Assembly (NCBI GenBank): GCA_013122435.1
Contig: WYDT01000011.1
Coordinates: 154,994 to 218,993, forward strand
Direction of reading: 5' to 3'
Source: Chloroflexi bacterium AL-N1
Lineage (GTDB): Bacteria; Chloroflexota; Chloroflexia; Chloroflexales; Roseiflexaceae
DNA length: 64,000 bases
Shown: positions 52,996 to 62,168 of the stretch, piece after piece
Layout: each line of letters opens with the position of its first letter
Position numbering within the stretch: the stretch's first letter is position 1
Position numbers and translations under genes: made by a program
Notes under the pieces: model-generated
Seen by the model: only the letters and a program-made list of their open reading frames with translations
Database searches by the model: none
What the model was told of the DNA's origin: nothing

Positions 52996-55627
52996 TTATT
53001 GCCGAGGACCTTTACCTTCATAGGTTGGATCAACTGCCTCTGCACACTGGCGAGGTTCTCCATCCTGACGTACACACTGCAAATACGCATTCGTCAATTC
53101 CTCAGCTATCGCTAGCTCCTCTGCCAGATCACGTCCCTGTATGGCCCGATCAACCGCACGGTAGAGCCAGAAAGGATCAAAGAACGGTGTATTGAAAAGG
53201 TCCTGTCCTGACAAGGCCCTGAGATCATTCAAGCGAGGGAGATAATCTTCGTACAGTTCGGCTGCGCCTGGTGCTGCTTGTGACAGGAATGTCGGGGATT
53301 GTGCCAACGACTGACGTGCTGGAAAAGAGAGTGGGTTAATCGATGTTGAATGCTGGCTCAGAAATTTCATCCACTCCCAGCAGGCTTCTGGATGCTCACT
53401 TTGCGGGGAGATGTACATGCCTTCTACAATGATATCACTTAGCCCGACAGTAGCGATGTTACGGGGTAGCGGTACTATATGGGGATCAATTATAGTAGCG
53501 TAGCCAGACTCAAGTGAAAGTAACCCATTGGAACCATACGTCATCCACATTGCCCCCTCACCTGTACTGATGTAATCAATCATAATACCGCCATCGTATC
53601 CAGGCAGGTCGCCATGGGGTGAGTATTGGCGCAACAAATCTACGTAATACATTAATGCACGTACCGCAGTCGGATCAGTGAAGTTTGGCACAGGACCTTG
53701 TGCACTGTTCTGACTGAGCGGCGCATCAAACTGTTCGAGAAAGAACCAGAGATCGCGTGGTTCACCAAATGGTAACGCATAACCATATTTCTGCTTATCG
53801 CCATCACGACGGGTCATTTGTTGTGCGAGTGACAAAAACTCATCAAGCGAAATATCAGATTGTGGTGGCGTTACACCCGCAGATTCAAACTGTGTTGCAC
53901 TGTAAGCAAGCGCACGCACCTGAAAACTCAATGGGAGGCCATACATACCACCTTCTCGTTCAAAATAACCCAGTAAAGCCGATGGATAATCATCACGTGG
54001 AAACGCCGTATCACCTTCAATAAAAGAACGCAAATCAAGCGTTTCTGTCAGTACATTGTTCGGTGCCCCTGTATGCCATGAGAAACAGTCTACATCATCT
54101 ATCGTTCGTGAAAAATAAGACGAGATTTCTTCTGCGGTCGAATTATCTATATAAGTTGGTTCGATGTAGATATCAGGATGTTCTTCCGAAAAACGAAGTG
54201 TTAAAGTTTTCAATTCTGGAGTTGTCATGGATGTACCAAACTCAATCACACTGATTCCCTCGGCAAGAATGGCAGGTGTGGCTACAACAACTGGATCAGA
54301 TAGGGTATCAGGCTCTTCATGTTCCTGGCTGATTTCGGCCTGTGCCATTTGCAGCAGCATAGCGATAGGCTCATCACCTTGCACTGTGTCATCCCACAGG
54401 TTACGTAGTGCCTGCCACACCACTGGATCAATAGCAGGATCAATGTTCGAAGGGCGTTCCAGTGCCAACCGAAAGGCCTTGATGTAGTCTTCAGGCTGGT
54501 TACGCCATACCGGATTCTGTTCGGCTACAGATCGTCGTGCTGGCGCTTCACTCACCTGATAGCCTTCCTAGGGGCATATAGTTAACAAGAAAGGACAGCC
54601 AGCGCCAGGCTGCCTGGGGATGTAGCGTACCACTACTCATCACATAGCCTTCCTGATCCGGCAGGTAATGAGGAAGAGACATCGTTGGTTCAGGTATATA
54701 ACCAATTTCGAAGGGCAATGCCCCACTATTTGATGAAGGAAAAAAGTAGAGAGCGTCCCAAAAGGCAATACGCTGATCCCGAGCCAATTCAGACAATGTG
54801 TCGGGTACCGATACAATAAATCCCTCCTCTTCGCTGAAAAGACTTGGCTGCCTTTTGGGGTGCCAGAGAACACCTGCTGCAAGCATCGCCTGGGTTGCTT
54901 CTACAGCATCAGCATATACGGGTTGCTCCAGATTCAGTTGTTCCCTTGGTGTGGCAAATGGATCAATGCCCGCTTGCTCTAACTGAGCCAAAAGGGAGAC
55001 CAGTCCCAGATCGCCGGTCATCAAGCCATATGTTTCGATGGTTGATCCCTCACGTTGTGTTAGTGTCCTTGCTATCTCATGCAGATCACTCCAACTCAGT
55101 TCAGCAGGAACCTCAATGCCAGCTTGCTCGACTAACGTTTTGTTGTAAGCTATCAGCGGTGCCTCGGCAATCGTTGGCAACACATAGAGACCGCCATCGG
55201 TACTGAGTGGCACAAATGCACTTGGATAGTAGTCATCGATATCAAAAGCAGCATCGGCATCAATAAACGGCTTGAGATCCAAAAGATAATCTTTGGCTAT
55301 ATCTTCCGATGACACATAGGTAAAAGCAGTATCTGCCGCACTAACTACTGCGCGAAGTGGATCTTCACTTGCTACTTGTGGCTCTACCGTATCACCCAGA
55401 TCAACAAAAATAACCTGAATATCTTCATTTTCAGCGTTGAAATGTCTTATTAATGGCTCAAAATAGTCTCGATGCTGATCATAGGCGCCAAAAGTAATGC
55501 TTGTCACCGATGTATCGTTGGCAACAGCGGGAAGAGGGGTAGTATTTTGGGGTACATCAGAAATAACAGGTGCACAGGCAAACAGCACCATCGATAAAAG
55601 TAATAATAGATTAGAATAACGTAGCAT
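52996..55627 (-). pseudogene. tandem extracellular solute-binding protein (two domains), split by a frameshift
   Basis: Looks like one exported protein of about 870 residues in two frames. Part 1 (55627-54548, 359 codons) has a lipoprotein signal (LLLLLSMVLFAC with the lipid cysteine) and a MalE-like sugar-binding domain cut off at AAWRWLSFLVNYMPLGRLSGE. Part 2 (54555-52996, 519 codons) begins APARRSVAEQNPVW, which is the missing C-terminal end of domain 1 (to about residue 75), and then holds a complete second binding domain (ISVIEFGTSMTTPELKTLTL to PARQSLAQSPTF). Part 2 has no signal peptide. It has AGGAAGG before a GTG at 54555, so separate synthesis is possible, but the domain cut says frameshift. 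No ABC permease genes are adjacent. Confidence 0.78.
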
Positions 55628-55792
55628 AGATAGTCTTCTTCCTTATCAAGATATACGATCATGAAAACCCAAGGCAAAATCCTTGGGACATATGAATGCA
55701 TCTTTGTTTGATGTTTGTCATAATTAGGATGTATCTTCAGTCCCGATATAATCCTAAACTTCGTATGTATTACAGGACAATTTCTCATGCAA

Positions 55793-55827
55793 GGAAGTAG
55801 AAGCATAACTGTGATGCCTCTACTTCC
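55793..55827 (-). terminator. hairpin between two secreted-protein genes
   Basis: GGAAGTAGA pairs with TCTACTTCC (9 pairs), then a mismatch and GCAT/ATGC, with a 7-base loop. The T-run is weak. It sits downstream of the gene at 55893-56243. Confidence 0.5.
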
Positions 55828-55892
55828 TTACTTCAGCTAAACTTCCAGAGAGATCATAGCACTAACGGCTTTGGGCTGACTCAGCATCATTA

Positions 55893-56243
55893 TCAAAAAA
55901 AAGAGGTACCTACCCAATCATCACAAAATCTTGGAAAAGGATTGGGGCCAGTAAAGAGAACATACATTGAGTTTGACAGATTTGTATTACGATAAATGGT
56001 TGCGTCATAGATACCGCTTCCAACACGAAGAGAGCTATGAATATTCCTACTGGTTCCAAAATCGGATATGGTAACACCTGGATTTACCGCAAAAACAGAA
56101 CCACTTGCACAATTACCGTTTTCAAAAAGCGCTAAAGAACCAGTCGAAGTAGCTGCCTGTGTATTCGTGGGCACAGAGAGGGAAAGTGTAATCAGTACAG
56201 CAAACGTAACCAGAGCAATAGAACGAACAAATAAAATCCTCAT
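55893..56243 (-). CDS. small secreted protein, peptidase inhibitor I36 / crystallin-like
   Basis: A 116-residue exported protein. Residues 1-30 are a signal peptide (ALVTFAVLITLSLSV core, TQA cleavage). The mature part, SLALFENGNCASGSVFAV then IHSSLRVGSGIYDATIYRNTNLSNSMYVL, resembles the beta/gamma-crystallin fold used by peptidase inhibitor family I36; this is a pattern judgement. Two cysteines could form a disulfide (NCAS and FCDD). AAGGAG lies upstream of the ATG. Confidence 0.7.
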   Translation of the reverse strand: MRILFVRSIALVTFAVLITLSLSVPTNTQAATSTGSLALFENGNCASGSVFAVNPGVTISDFGTSRNIHSSLRVGSGIYDATIYRNTNLSNSMYVLFTGPNPFPRFCDDWVGTSFF

Positions 56244-56554
56244 CGACGTATTCTCCTTAAGTTGTTCTAAAAATACACCTCAGTTATGGATAAATCAAAC
56301 AAAACACAAGCAGTCAATTGCTACCGTACTTACTTACCCAGCGTTCTAAATGCTGCAGCATTACTCACAGTTATGATGGTCTTGGAGCTCCTGTTCACAT
56401 ATCACATGATAGGTAATCATTACCACAATGTCACCAGCCACATGGAGGGTCCATGTGGCTGGTACTCCTATACATTCTAGATAACACCTAGCCATGGAGC
56501 GGGATACTGGCAGGATTTTTGTACACCGCATGTTTTCAAAGACGTTACTCGCTA
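56244..56554. other. intergenic region with two strong palindromes
   Basis: It holds GGTAATCATTACC (56412-56424), a perfect 13-base dyad, and a 14-pair hairpin (56433-56463). No gene was found. Confidence 0.55.
56433..56463. repeat. perfect 14-pair hairpin
   Basis: ACCAGCCACATGGA and TCCATGTGGCTGGT pair without mismatch across a GGG loop. It lacks a T-run on either strand. It lies between the LuxR-type gene and the I36-like gene and could end the former or be a processing site. Confidence 0.6.
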
Positions 56555-57670
56555 TTATTCAAAGATATGTATAGATTGCACATACTGCACTGCAGACATA
56601 CGATTACGAACACCTAATTTAGCGTATACATTTCCAAGATACCATTTAACCGTGGTATGGCTGATAGTCAAACTTCTGGCTATTTCCTTGTTGGTCATAC
56701 CCTGAGCAACCAGACGCAAAATCTCAATTTCGCGCCAATTCAAGCCAATATGTCCTGTTCTGTTGCTTTGCTCGCTATCATGCGCTGTGCCATCATTTTG
56801 CACCTCGTATAGGGGCATGTTGAGATCAGTTTCGCTAGAACGACTGCCCATGTTACGGTGTGACAGTGCATGCTTTAGATTGATGACTGTTTCTTCGAGA
56901 TGCGTTGCTCGCGTCACGTCACGTGCAACACCAACAACTCCACTAACCTCACCATTTGCCTTATACAATGGTTCATATCGTACTTCGAAGATTACGGCAT
57001 TTACCTCGACCATAGCCGTAAAGCGCTGACCGCGTAAAGCACAGCGGATGTAATACATAACTTCGGCGGCAGAAATAACATCAGTTACAGTTTTTCCAAC
57101 TAAGTCGTGTGATGAAAGACTCAAAAGCTTCAAACCCTTACCAGTTGCATGAGTGAAGACCTCGTTAGAGTCAATCGTAAACAAAACGAGTGGCTGGTGT
57201 GCAACAAGAGAACTCAGGTAATGTTCTGCGAGTTCGTTAGTTACTGTCATTTGTGATGTGTGAAAACTTGTTTCCTGCATTCGTGTAATAAAACCAGTAG
57301 TACAGGCACTCAAGAAAGTGGAGATATGTAATTGTAAAAGGAGAGCAGTTTCTGTAGCAAGATGTGCAACAAGTGTTTGTGATATGACCAATTGCACCTC
57401 ACCCAGAAGCGTTGGTTGACCAGTACATATATCAAATAACTGCTCACCAAACTCTTGTGCACTATCATAATCAAATGGCTCTGTACAAAGTAGTATGATG
57501 ATAGAATCAATCAACTCATAAAGTTGACCAGAAGACATCAGTGCAGGATTCGCGGACATAAAAACCGATTGACAGGCAGAGGCAAACACAGGACGTTGAC
57601 TCCATAATGATTGACGCAGAGATATGAGTATCTCACTTTCACTATCACCTGCAAAACAACCTGTGTCCAT
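56555..57670 (-). CDS. PAS-LuxR transcriptional regulator
   Basis: 371 residues from ATG 57670 (AAAGGAG just upstream; an earlier ATG at 57685 is less likely). Residues about 1-160 are helical and unassigned. Residues about 165-275 form a PAS domain (QPLVLFTIDSNEVFTHATGKGLKLL, PLYKANGEVSGVVGVARDVT). Residues about 305-370 form a LuxR-type helix-turn-helix (LNWREIEILRLVAQGMTNKEIARSL, then TVKWYLGNVYAKLGV). No receiver domain is present, so it senses a ligand or redox state directly through PAS. Signal and targets are unknown. Confidence 0.88.
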   Translation of the reverse strand: MDTGCFAGDSESEILISLRQSLWSQRPVFASACQSVFMSANPALMSSGQLYELIDSIIILLCTEPFDYDSAQEFGEQLFDICTGQPTLLGEVQLVISQTLVAHLATETALLLQLHISTFLSACTTGFITRMQETSFHTSQMTVTNELAEHYLSSLVAHQPLVLFTIDSNEVFTHATGKGLKLLSLSSHDLVGKTVTDVISAAEVMYYIRCALRGQRFTAMVEVNAVIFEVRYEPLYKANGEVSGVVGVARDVTRATHLEETVINLKHALSHRNMGSRSSETDLNMPLYEVQNDGTAHDSEQSNRTGHIGLNWREIEILRLVAQGMTNKEIARSLTISHTTVKWYLGNVYAKLGVRNRMSAVQYVQSIHIFE

Positions 57671-57940
57671 AACAACTCCTTTCATAAAAAGAACCGTAAG
57701 ACGGTACTTTCTGACCTCTATCTTTAATATAGGTTCTCTTCTGAGATATTGATGAGATAAAATATCCTACATATATACTTCATATAGTATGACGTTTAAC
57801 TACGTATAAACGTAACGCATGAAAAGTAAACTCATTCTATAGCTAGTGCAGCCATCGTTCTTGCGTGGTATGATTTATGTGGAAGCTATGCTGCGTTCGA
57901 GGAGAATCATCAATAACGTATTGACACTATCTCAACAGCG

Positions 57941-58843
57941 ATGACACAAGAAATTCCTCTTGATTACCCTGATCAGGGGTTTCGCTACAAACTCTATACA
58001 CCTACTCCGGCACTTACGCCCTTTGTCGGGTGTTACTGGACACTGCAATCGGCGCGACAGCCGCTCACACAGGAGTTGATGATCCCAGACGGTTATGTGG
58101 ATATCATCTTCAACTATGGCAATACGTACCGGCGTACCGAATTGGGTCCATTTCAACGTACCCATTGGATCAACGAGAGCCATATTGTAGGTGAGCGAAC
58201 CACCTCTGTCGTGCTTGATCATACGGCACACCTGAACCTCGTCGGTATCAAACTCAAAGCATATGGGCTATGGGCTTTAACTCAGCTACCGTCACGCGAT
58301 TTTGCCGGACAGATCGTCCCCATCGATGTGGCGATGAATGCACTGGTTTCACTGGAGCATCAAATTCACGAAGCCTCCAATGATGCTGGCAAAATCCAGA
58401 TCATCGAGCAGTTCTTGCTTCAACACCTCCTTACCTTTGCGGAGCACCATCGAGACATGCAATTTGGCACACAGCTTGTCCTTCAGACGCACGGGAATAT
58501 TCGCATCAAGGATCTGGCTGCGACGCTGAATATGTCGTACCGACAGCTTGAACGTTCCTTCCAACATTTCGTTGGTCTTTCTCCCAAATCTTTCGCCAGA
58601 GTCGTGCGTTTTAAGAAGATGATGCAGACCATCAAACGCAATCAGCTGATCAACCACGACCATCTGTATCTTGATTTTGGCTATTATGACCAGAACCACT
58701 TTATCAAAGAGTTTAAGCATTTTATGGGCGGCACTCCTTCCGATTATTTCAACAACCAGTTTCATTCCGAGGATATCTTTTTTAGCCTTGGTATTCACAA
58801 TAATGTTACTGCGTGGTTATCTGGACAATCCAGCGACGAGTAG
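57941..58843 (+). CDS. AraC family transcriptional regulator
   Basis: A 300-residue regulator. Residues about 1-160 form an N-terminal sensing domain with the ALTPFVGCYWTLQS and LMIPDGYVDIIFNYG pattern of the DUF6597 type. Residues about 180-270 form the two-helix-turn-helix AraC domain (IRIKDLAATLNMSYRQLERSFQHFVGLSPKSFARVVRF, then DFGYYDQNHFIKEFKHFMGGTPSDY). No ribosome site is strong. Targets are unknown; it is the last host-like gene before the cassette array. Confidence 0.9.
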   Translation: MTQEIPLDYPDQGFRYKLYTPTPALTPFVGCYWTLQSARQPLTQELMIPDGYVDIIFNYGNTYRRTELGPFQRTHWINESHIVGERTTSVVLDHTAHLNLVGIKLKAYGLWALTQLPSRDFAGQIVPIDVAMNALVSLEHQIHEASNDAGKIQIIEQFLLQHLLTFAEHHRDMQFGTQLVLQTHGNIRIKDLAATLNMSYRQLERSFQHFVGLSPKSFARVVRFKKMMQTIKRNQLINHDHLYLDFGYYDQNHFIKEFKHFMGGTPSDYFNNQFHSEDIFFSLGIHNNVTAWLSGQSSDE

Positions 58844-59130
58844 GTGCTGCCTCGCATAACACCTATATACCCCTCCGCTTTTGTTATGTCAATAACCAGA
58901 AGATACACCTGCGCGGCGGCTGGTGCTGCGCCATTTGTTCTGGAAGCATTCGCTATGCGACTGCCTGGAGCCAACATCACGTTGCTGGAACAACGAAACC
59001 GTCCTGAAAAGCGTATCATTGTGATGCTGTGTGGTGGAGAAAATGGGCAGGCACAAACATGCTGAATACGGGTAAGCCGCATAATGGCTTGCGTTACCTG
59101 CAGGTGGGCGGGACGAGAGAACACTACATG
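58844..59130. other. junction between host DNA and the cassette region
   Basis: Non-coding as far as I can tell. A 58-codon plus-strand reading from ATG 58886 (MSITRRYTCAAAGAAPFVLE, then a LLEQRNRPEKR stretch) looks partly protein-like and may be a gene fragment, but no family was recognised. Confidence 0.35.
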
Positions 59131-59141
59131 CCCCCGCCGTC

Positions 59142-59189
59142 TGCTGCAGCAACTGGTTCGGCGTCTGCTGCAGCAACTGGTTCGGCGTC
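59142..59189. repeat. 24-base tandem repeat, two copies
   Basis: A 24-base unit beginning TGCTGCAGCAACTGGTTCGG occurs twice in tandem (59142-59165, 59166-59189). Its minus-strand reading encodes NQLLQQTP/NQLLQQTAG. I recall this as a frequent intergenic repeat in planctomycete genomes (memory, not checked). Confidence 0.65.
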
Positions 59190-59204
59190 TGGTGCCCGCT
59201 ACGG

Positions 59205-59530
59205 CCCGACCAGCCCGGTACTGGCCAGTAACCTCCACCACTTTGCCGTCCCGACCTGCTACCGACGGGACACGATTCTGCCCTCCGAGCGGTCGCTGTA
59301 GACGTAGTCCAGCCCCTTGCGGTCGAGGAACTCGGCGTTGGTGCTGCGGGAGCAGGTGAAGCCCTCCCGCTCCATGAACCGCTGGGCGTCCGCGACCGGG
59401 GTGTCGACCGGGACTCGATCGAGGACGACCTCGACCATCTGCGGCGGCTCCTCGATGCCGTGAGTGACGGCCCGCACCCCGGCGCAACCGACGACGGATG
59501 CCAACAGCAATGCCACAACTGCGACTCGTA
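59205..59530 (-). pseudogene. GC-rich lipoprotein-like cassette gene, frame broken
   Basis: Follows attC1 directly on the minus strand, after GGAGGAGGG. The reading RVAVVALLLASVVGCAG is a lipoprotein signal with a lipobox cysteine; no ATG is in place (GTG at 59516 is the first canonical start). It continues VVLDRVPVDTPVADAQRFM and FLDRKGLDYVYSDRSEGRIVSRR up to a stop at 59259; the family-like continuation (DGKVVEV, then ASTGLVGP) is split over two other frames. GC content is far above neighbours. The sequence resembles small planctomycete lipoproteins as I recall them; origin by transfer is inferred. Function unknown. Confidence 0.55.
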
Positions 59531-59548
59531 TTCGATGTACCCTCCTCC

Positions 59549-59653
59549 GCCTAACGCTGAGCTAACGGACACAAACGCTGCGCCGCTTCGCTATTATGGC
59601 GCAGCGTTTGTGTCCCAGTGACCAAAGGGAACGAGTTAAGCATTTTGTTAGAC
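59549..59653 (-). other. attC recombination site 1
   Basis: Minus-strand order: GTCTAAC (59653-59647, RYYYAAC box), GCTTAAC, a long stem formed by ACACAAACGCTGCGCC with GGCGCAGCGTTTGTGT, then GTTAGCTCAGC and GTTAGGC (59555-59549, GTTRRRY box). GCTTAAC and GTTAGC pair with one unpaired base, as in attC L boxes. The 5' side carries about 19 extra unpaired bases. Length 105. Confidence 0.8.
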
Positions 59654-60150
59654 GATTTTTTAAACAACAACCCATGCTGACCTTCGCTATCTTTTTTGAA
59701 ACCAAGTCTATTGAATAATGCCTGTGACCTTGTATTTTGTGCATCGATATCAGCGGAAACCTTTTTTATACTAAGTGTTCTTGCATGAGAAAACAGAATT
59801 CCAAGCGCTTCAAACATTATGCCCTGCCCCCAAAACCGCCGATTAAGCAAGCAGCCGACTTTGCAGGAACCTCTGGATTTAGAAAAAGAATGGAGCTCGC
59901 AGGTTCCAATGAGTTTATCGGATACAGTACCCACAACACCCCATTCAAATGATTCTTTAGTGTGTTTAAGATGTTTCACACTTTTAAGCATTTGAAAAAC
60001 TGTTTTCAGCGATGAAAATGGAGGGTCTGAAGCGAATTGCATTGTTTCAGCGCAGCCATAAATTTCAAATAAATCTTTAACATCTTTGGAACAGATTTCT
60101 CTTAGGATTACTCTTTTTCCATGTAAAGTAGGTTGCGTGTAACGCCAATC
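59551..60150 (-). CDS. GNAT acetyltransferase in an integron cassette
   Basis: An N-acetyltransferase of the RimJ/RimL-like GNAT group: TQPTLHGKRVILREICSKDVKDLFEIYGC, EWGVVGTVSDKLIGTCELHS, VGCLLNRRFWGQGIMFEAL (acetyl-CoA loop, R-x-x-G-x-G/A form) and ADIDAQNTRSQALFNRLGFKKD. The conserved part starts right after attC2; no canonical start codon lies between, although the frame is open to an ATG at 60225 inside attC2. No stop occurs before attC1, so the frame runs through the whole attC to TAG at 59551-59553, adding about 34 residues. Lower GC than the host genes. Substrate unknown; resistance or peptide modification are options. Confidence 0.75.
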   Translation of the reverse strand, partial: DWRYTQPTLHGKRVILREICSKDVKDLFEIYGCAETMQFASDPPFSSLKTVFQMLKSVKHLKHTKESFEWGVVGTVSDKLIGTCELHSFSKSRGSCKVGCLLNRRFWGQGIMFEALGILFSHARTLSIKKVSADIDAQNTRSQALFNRLGFKKDSEGQHGLLFKKSSNKMLNSFPLVTGTQTLRHNSEAAQRLCPLAQR

Positions 60151-60277
60151 GACTAACGCTTGAATTAACCTGCCGCCAAAGGAAAGCGGAACCAACCCCA
60201 AAAGAAAACAACCTAACAACCCCAACCAACCTCAAAAAAAACCAGCTTTGGCGGTCAGGTTGAATGATTTGTTAGCC
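60151..60277 (-). other. attC recombination site 2
   Basis: Minus-strand order: GGCTAAC (60277-60271) to GTTAGTC (60157-60151). Arms ATTCAACCTGACCGCCAAAG and CTTTGGCGGCAGGTTAATTC pair over 15 bases with one extrahelical A, the classic attC feature. The T/G-rich centre is variable. Length 127. Confidence 0.85.
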
Positions 60278-60381
60278 CGCATTTTTTGTAAAATTTATTA
60301 CACTCCAACTTTTTGTAATTTTGACCGTATAACGACTGTTCATATGTAAATAAACACTCCTCAAACTTAATAATCCGTCCA

Positions 60382-60864
60382 CTACTTTACAGCCTTTACC
60401 TCTTGTTCTAAATTATCAAGGAAAAGCAAATAATCGGAAATTGTCACCCAAACGGTACACCCGATACTATCAAGTTTTATTTCCTCAATATTCATTGAAC
60501 GTAATGGCATATTGAAAGTGACGAATATTCCTCCTTCTAAACGACTTTCATCAAAGAAAGAACCGCTACCTATCTCTAAGCTAAAACTCTGTTCCAGAGG
60601 ATAAAAATAAAATGGTTCGGGATTATCTTCAATTGTTTTCCCCTGAACAGGTAGAGACTTTATATATTCTCTACTTTTTTGGACCAACTTATTAAACCCT
60701 TCAACCCGTATGGAAATTTCTTTTTTAGGTGATTCTATGTAGAATTTTTGGTTTTGAATATGATATTCAATCCCTAAGATAGTATCAATCCAGTTACTGG
60801 TTGGTGTTTCCTTCACACAAGGTTCAATTTTGAGTGTTGCTGTTCCTGTAACTAATGTAGCCAT
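60382..60864 (-). CDS. putative immunity protein for the Hint toxin
   Basis: 160 residues from ATG 60864, which overlaps the toxin stop as TAATG; an alternative ATG at 60876 adds MESL. No signal peptide or membrane helix, so it is cytoplasmic. It is acidic and beta-rich (FYFYPLEQSFSLEIGSGSFF, GGIFVTFNMPLRSMNIEEIKLDS) and matches no family I know. Its function as immunity protein rests on position: directly downstream of and coupled to a polymorphic toxin, in the same cassette, as is the rule for these systems. Confidence 0.7.
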   Translation of the reverse strand: MATLVTGTATLKIEPCVKETPTSNWIDTILGIEYHIQNQKFYIESPKKEISIRVEGFNKLVQKSREYIKSLPVQGKTIEDNPEPFYFYPLEQSFSLEIGSGSFFDESRLEGGIFVTFNMPLRSMNIEEIKLDSIGCTVWVTISDYLLFLDNLEQEVKAVK

Positions 60865-62132
60865 TAACGACTCCATACCCCACTTGCAATATTTCGGTCT
60901 AATTCTTTTTGGGTTAAACCTCTATATGCTGTGACGATAAAGTTGTCATCACCAGTTCCAGTCACAACAACGTCAAAAGTATCCCTTCCACTTTTCACCA
61001 GATGGATACCTGCACCATCATCTTGTAGCAAAAAATCATCAAAATTGTCAATTGCGTTATCTAATTCCCAATCCGCGAAACCACGTTCATTGAATATGCG
61101 GCCAACATGATTAGGGTCAATACGACGACCACCTGCGGTTGTCAAACATGGGCCAATATTATGAACCAAGACTCCTGGGTCATCCTCAGATGAGAAAATA
61201 TAATAGTTATGAACATTTTCCACAGTGAGGTTATACAACTCCATCGTCTCCGGCAGAGGCTTAAGTTCAACAACCGTCGCTTGAGTGCCATTGTCGGTCT
61301 TCAGTTCCATCCCCGGCTTAAGCTCAACCATCGGGATGTAATCCTCTTTTTCAAGCACGTAAAATGGATGTTCCTCTGACCCCGTAATGAGCCCAAGCTT
61401 ACCGCACGACTCATACCGAACCGTCAAGGCCAAAACATCCCCTTCATGAACCGCTTTATGCGTATCGGTCACTTTGGCAAAGACATTGCCTGTATCCTTG
61501 ACCACAAAGCGTTGGTTCTCTAAATCAAGTTCCCACGACCAGACCTTTCCCTGAAAGACAATCTCACTATCCGGTTGCACGTCCTTCAATAGCCAATGCC
61601 CTTTTTGTTGCTGTGAACCACTTTTGAACAAAAAGATAATATCATCCGGTTTGGGCATCCGCCAATTGCCGGGATCAAAGGCTTGGTCTGTTTCCGCCAA
61701 CTTTGCTAGGTCAAGTTCCGGTTTCAAAAAGAGTACCCCATTTTCAGGCGTGGTGGCATACACATAATCGCCAACGATAAACTCCATATCCGGCCCAACA
61801 TCGCCATAAGTTTTATCTTCCCACGTACCGTTGAGCCGATTATAGATTTGAACCGGGGTCTCCGCTGTCCAACTATCCGGTCCAGGAATACCTTCATAGG
61901 GATTCGATGAAGCCCTATTAGATACAAGTTCAACTTGTGAAACTTGATTACTATTCACTTGAGAAATGGGAGCGGTTTGGGCTTGTGAGGTATCGGCTTG
62001 TAGAGAAGGCCAGAAGACTATCCCCGCGATGATACCGACAGCAACTAAAGCAATGATGGAAAATTGAAGAATACGGTTATTCGATTGTGATTTGGCTTGT
62101 CGCCGTTTTGAATTTGGTCTACGTTTACTCAT
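60864..62132 (-). CDS. membrane-anchored Hint-domain polymorphic toxin
   Basis: 422 residues after an AGGAGGG ribosome site. Residues 1-20 are strongly basic, 22-41 a membrane helix, 45-80 a Q/S-rich spacer. Residues about 87-325 form a Hint (intein-like) domain: start SWTAETPV with Ser in place of the usual Cys, GDYVYATTPENG, SEEHPFYV, YNLTVENVHNYYIF, and the end VLVHN. Residues about 326-422 are a small C-terminal domain (HVGRIFNERGFADWELDNAI, FDVVVTGTGDDNFIVTAYRG) that would be released by the Hint domain. IVTAY-type ends recall BECR-fold RNases, but this is a guess. Next gene is the putative immunity protein. Confidence 0.82.
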   Translation of the reverse strand: MSKRRPNSKRRQAKSQSNNRILQFSIIALVAVGIIAGIVFWPSLQADTSQAQTAPISQVNSNQVSQVELVSNRASSNPYEGIPGPDSWTAETPVQIYNRLNGTWEDKTYGDVGPDMEFIVGDYVYATTPENGVLFLKPELDLAKLAETDQAFDPGNWRMPKPDDIIFLFKSGSQQQKGHWLLKDVQPDSEIVFQGKVWSWELDLENQRFVVKDTGNVFAKVTDTHKAVHEGDVLALTVRYESCGKLGLITGSEEHPFYVLEKEDYIPMVELKPGMELKTDNGTQATVVELKPLPETMELYNLTVENVHNYYIFSSEDDPGVLVHNIGPCLTTAGGRRIDPNHVGRIFNERGFADWELDNAIDNFDDFLLQDDGAGIHLVKSGRDTFDVVVTGTGDDNFIVTAYRGLTQKELDRNIASGVWSR

Positions 62133-62168
62133 TTTGAATACCCTCCTGATTTTCGCTCTCGACGAGCG

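Noticed and set aside
54540..54570. Programmed ribosomal frameshifting in the double solute-binding protein
   Set aside because: No slippery heptamer, prfB-like CUU-UGA or downstream pseudoknot is evident; an indel or a coupled restart is simpler.
58795..59487. 230-codon minus-strand frame spanning the AraC end and the GC-rich cassette
   Set aside because: It joins unrelated sequence across the tandem repeat. The lipoprotein-like reading in another frame explains the GC-rich part better.
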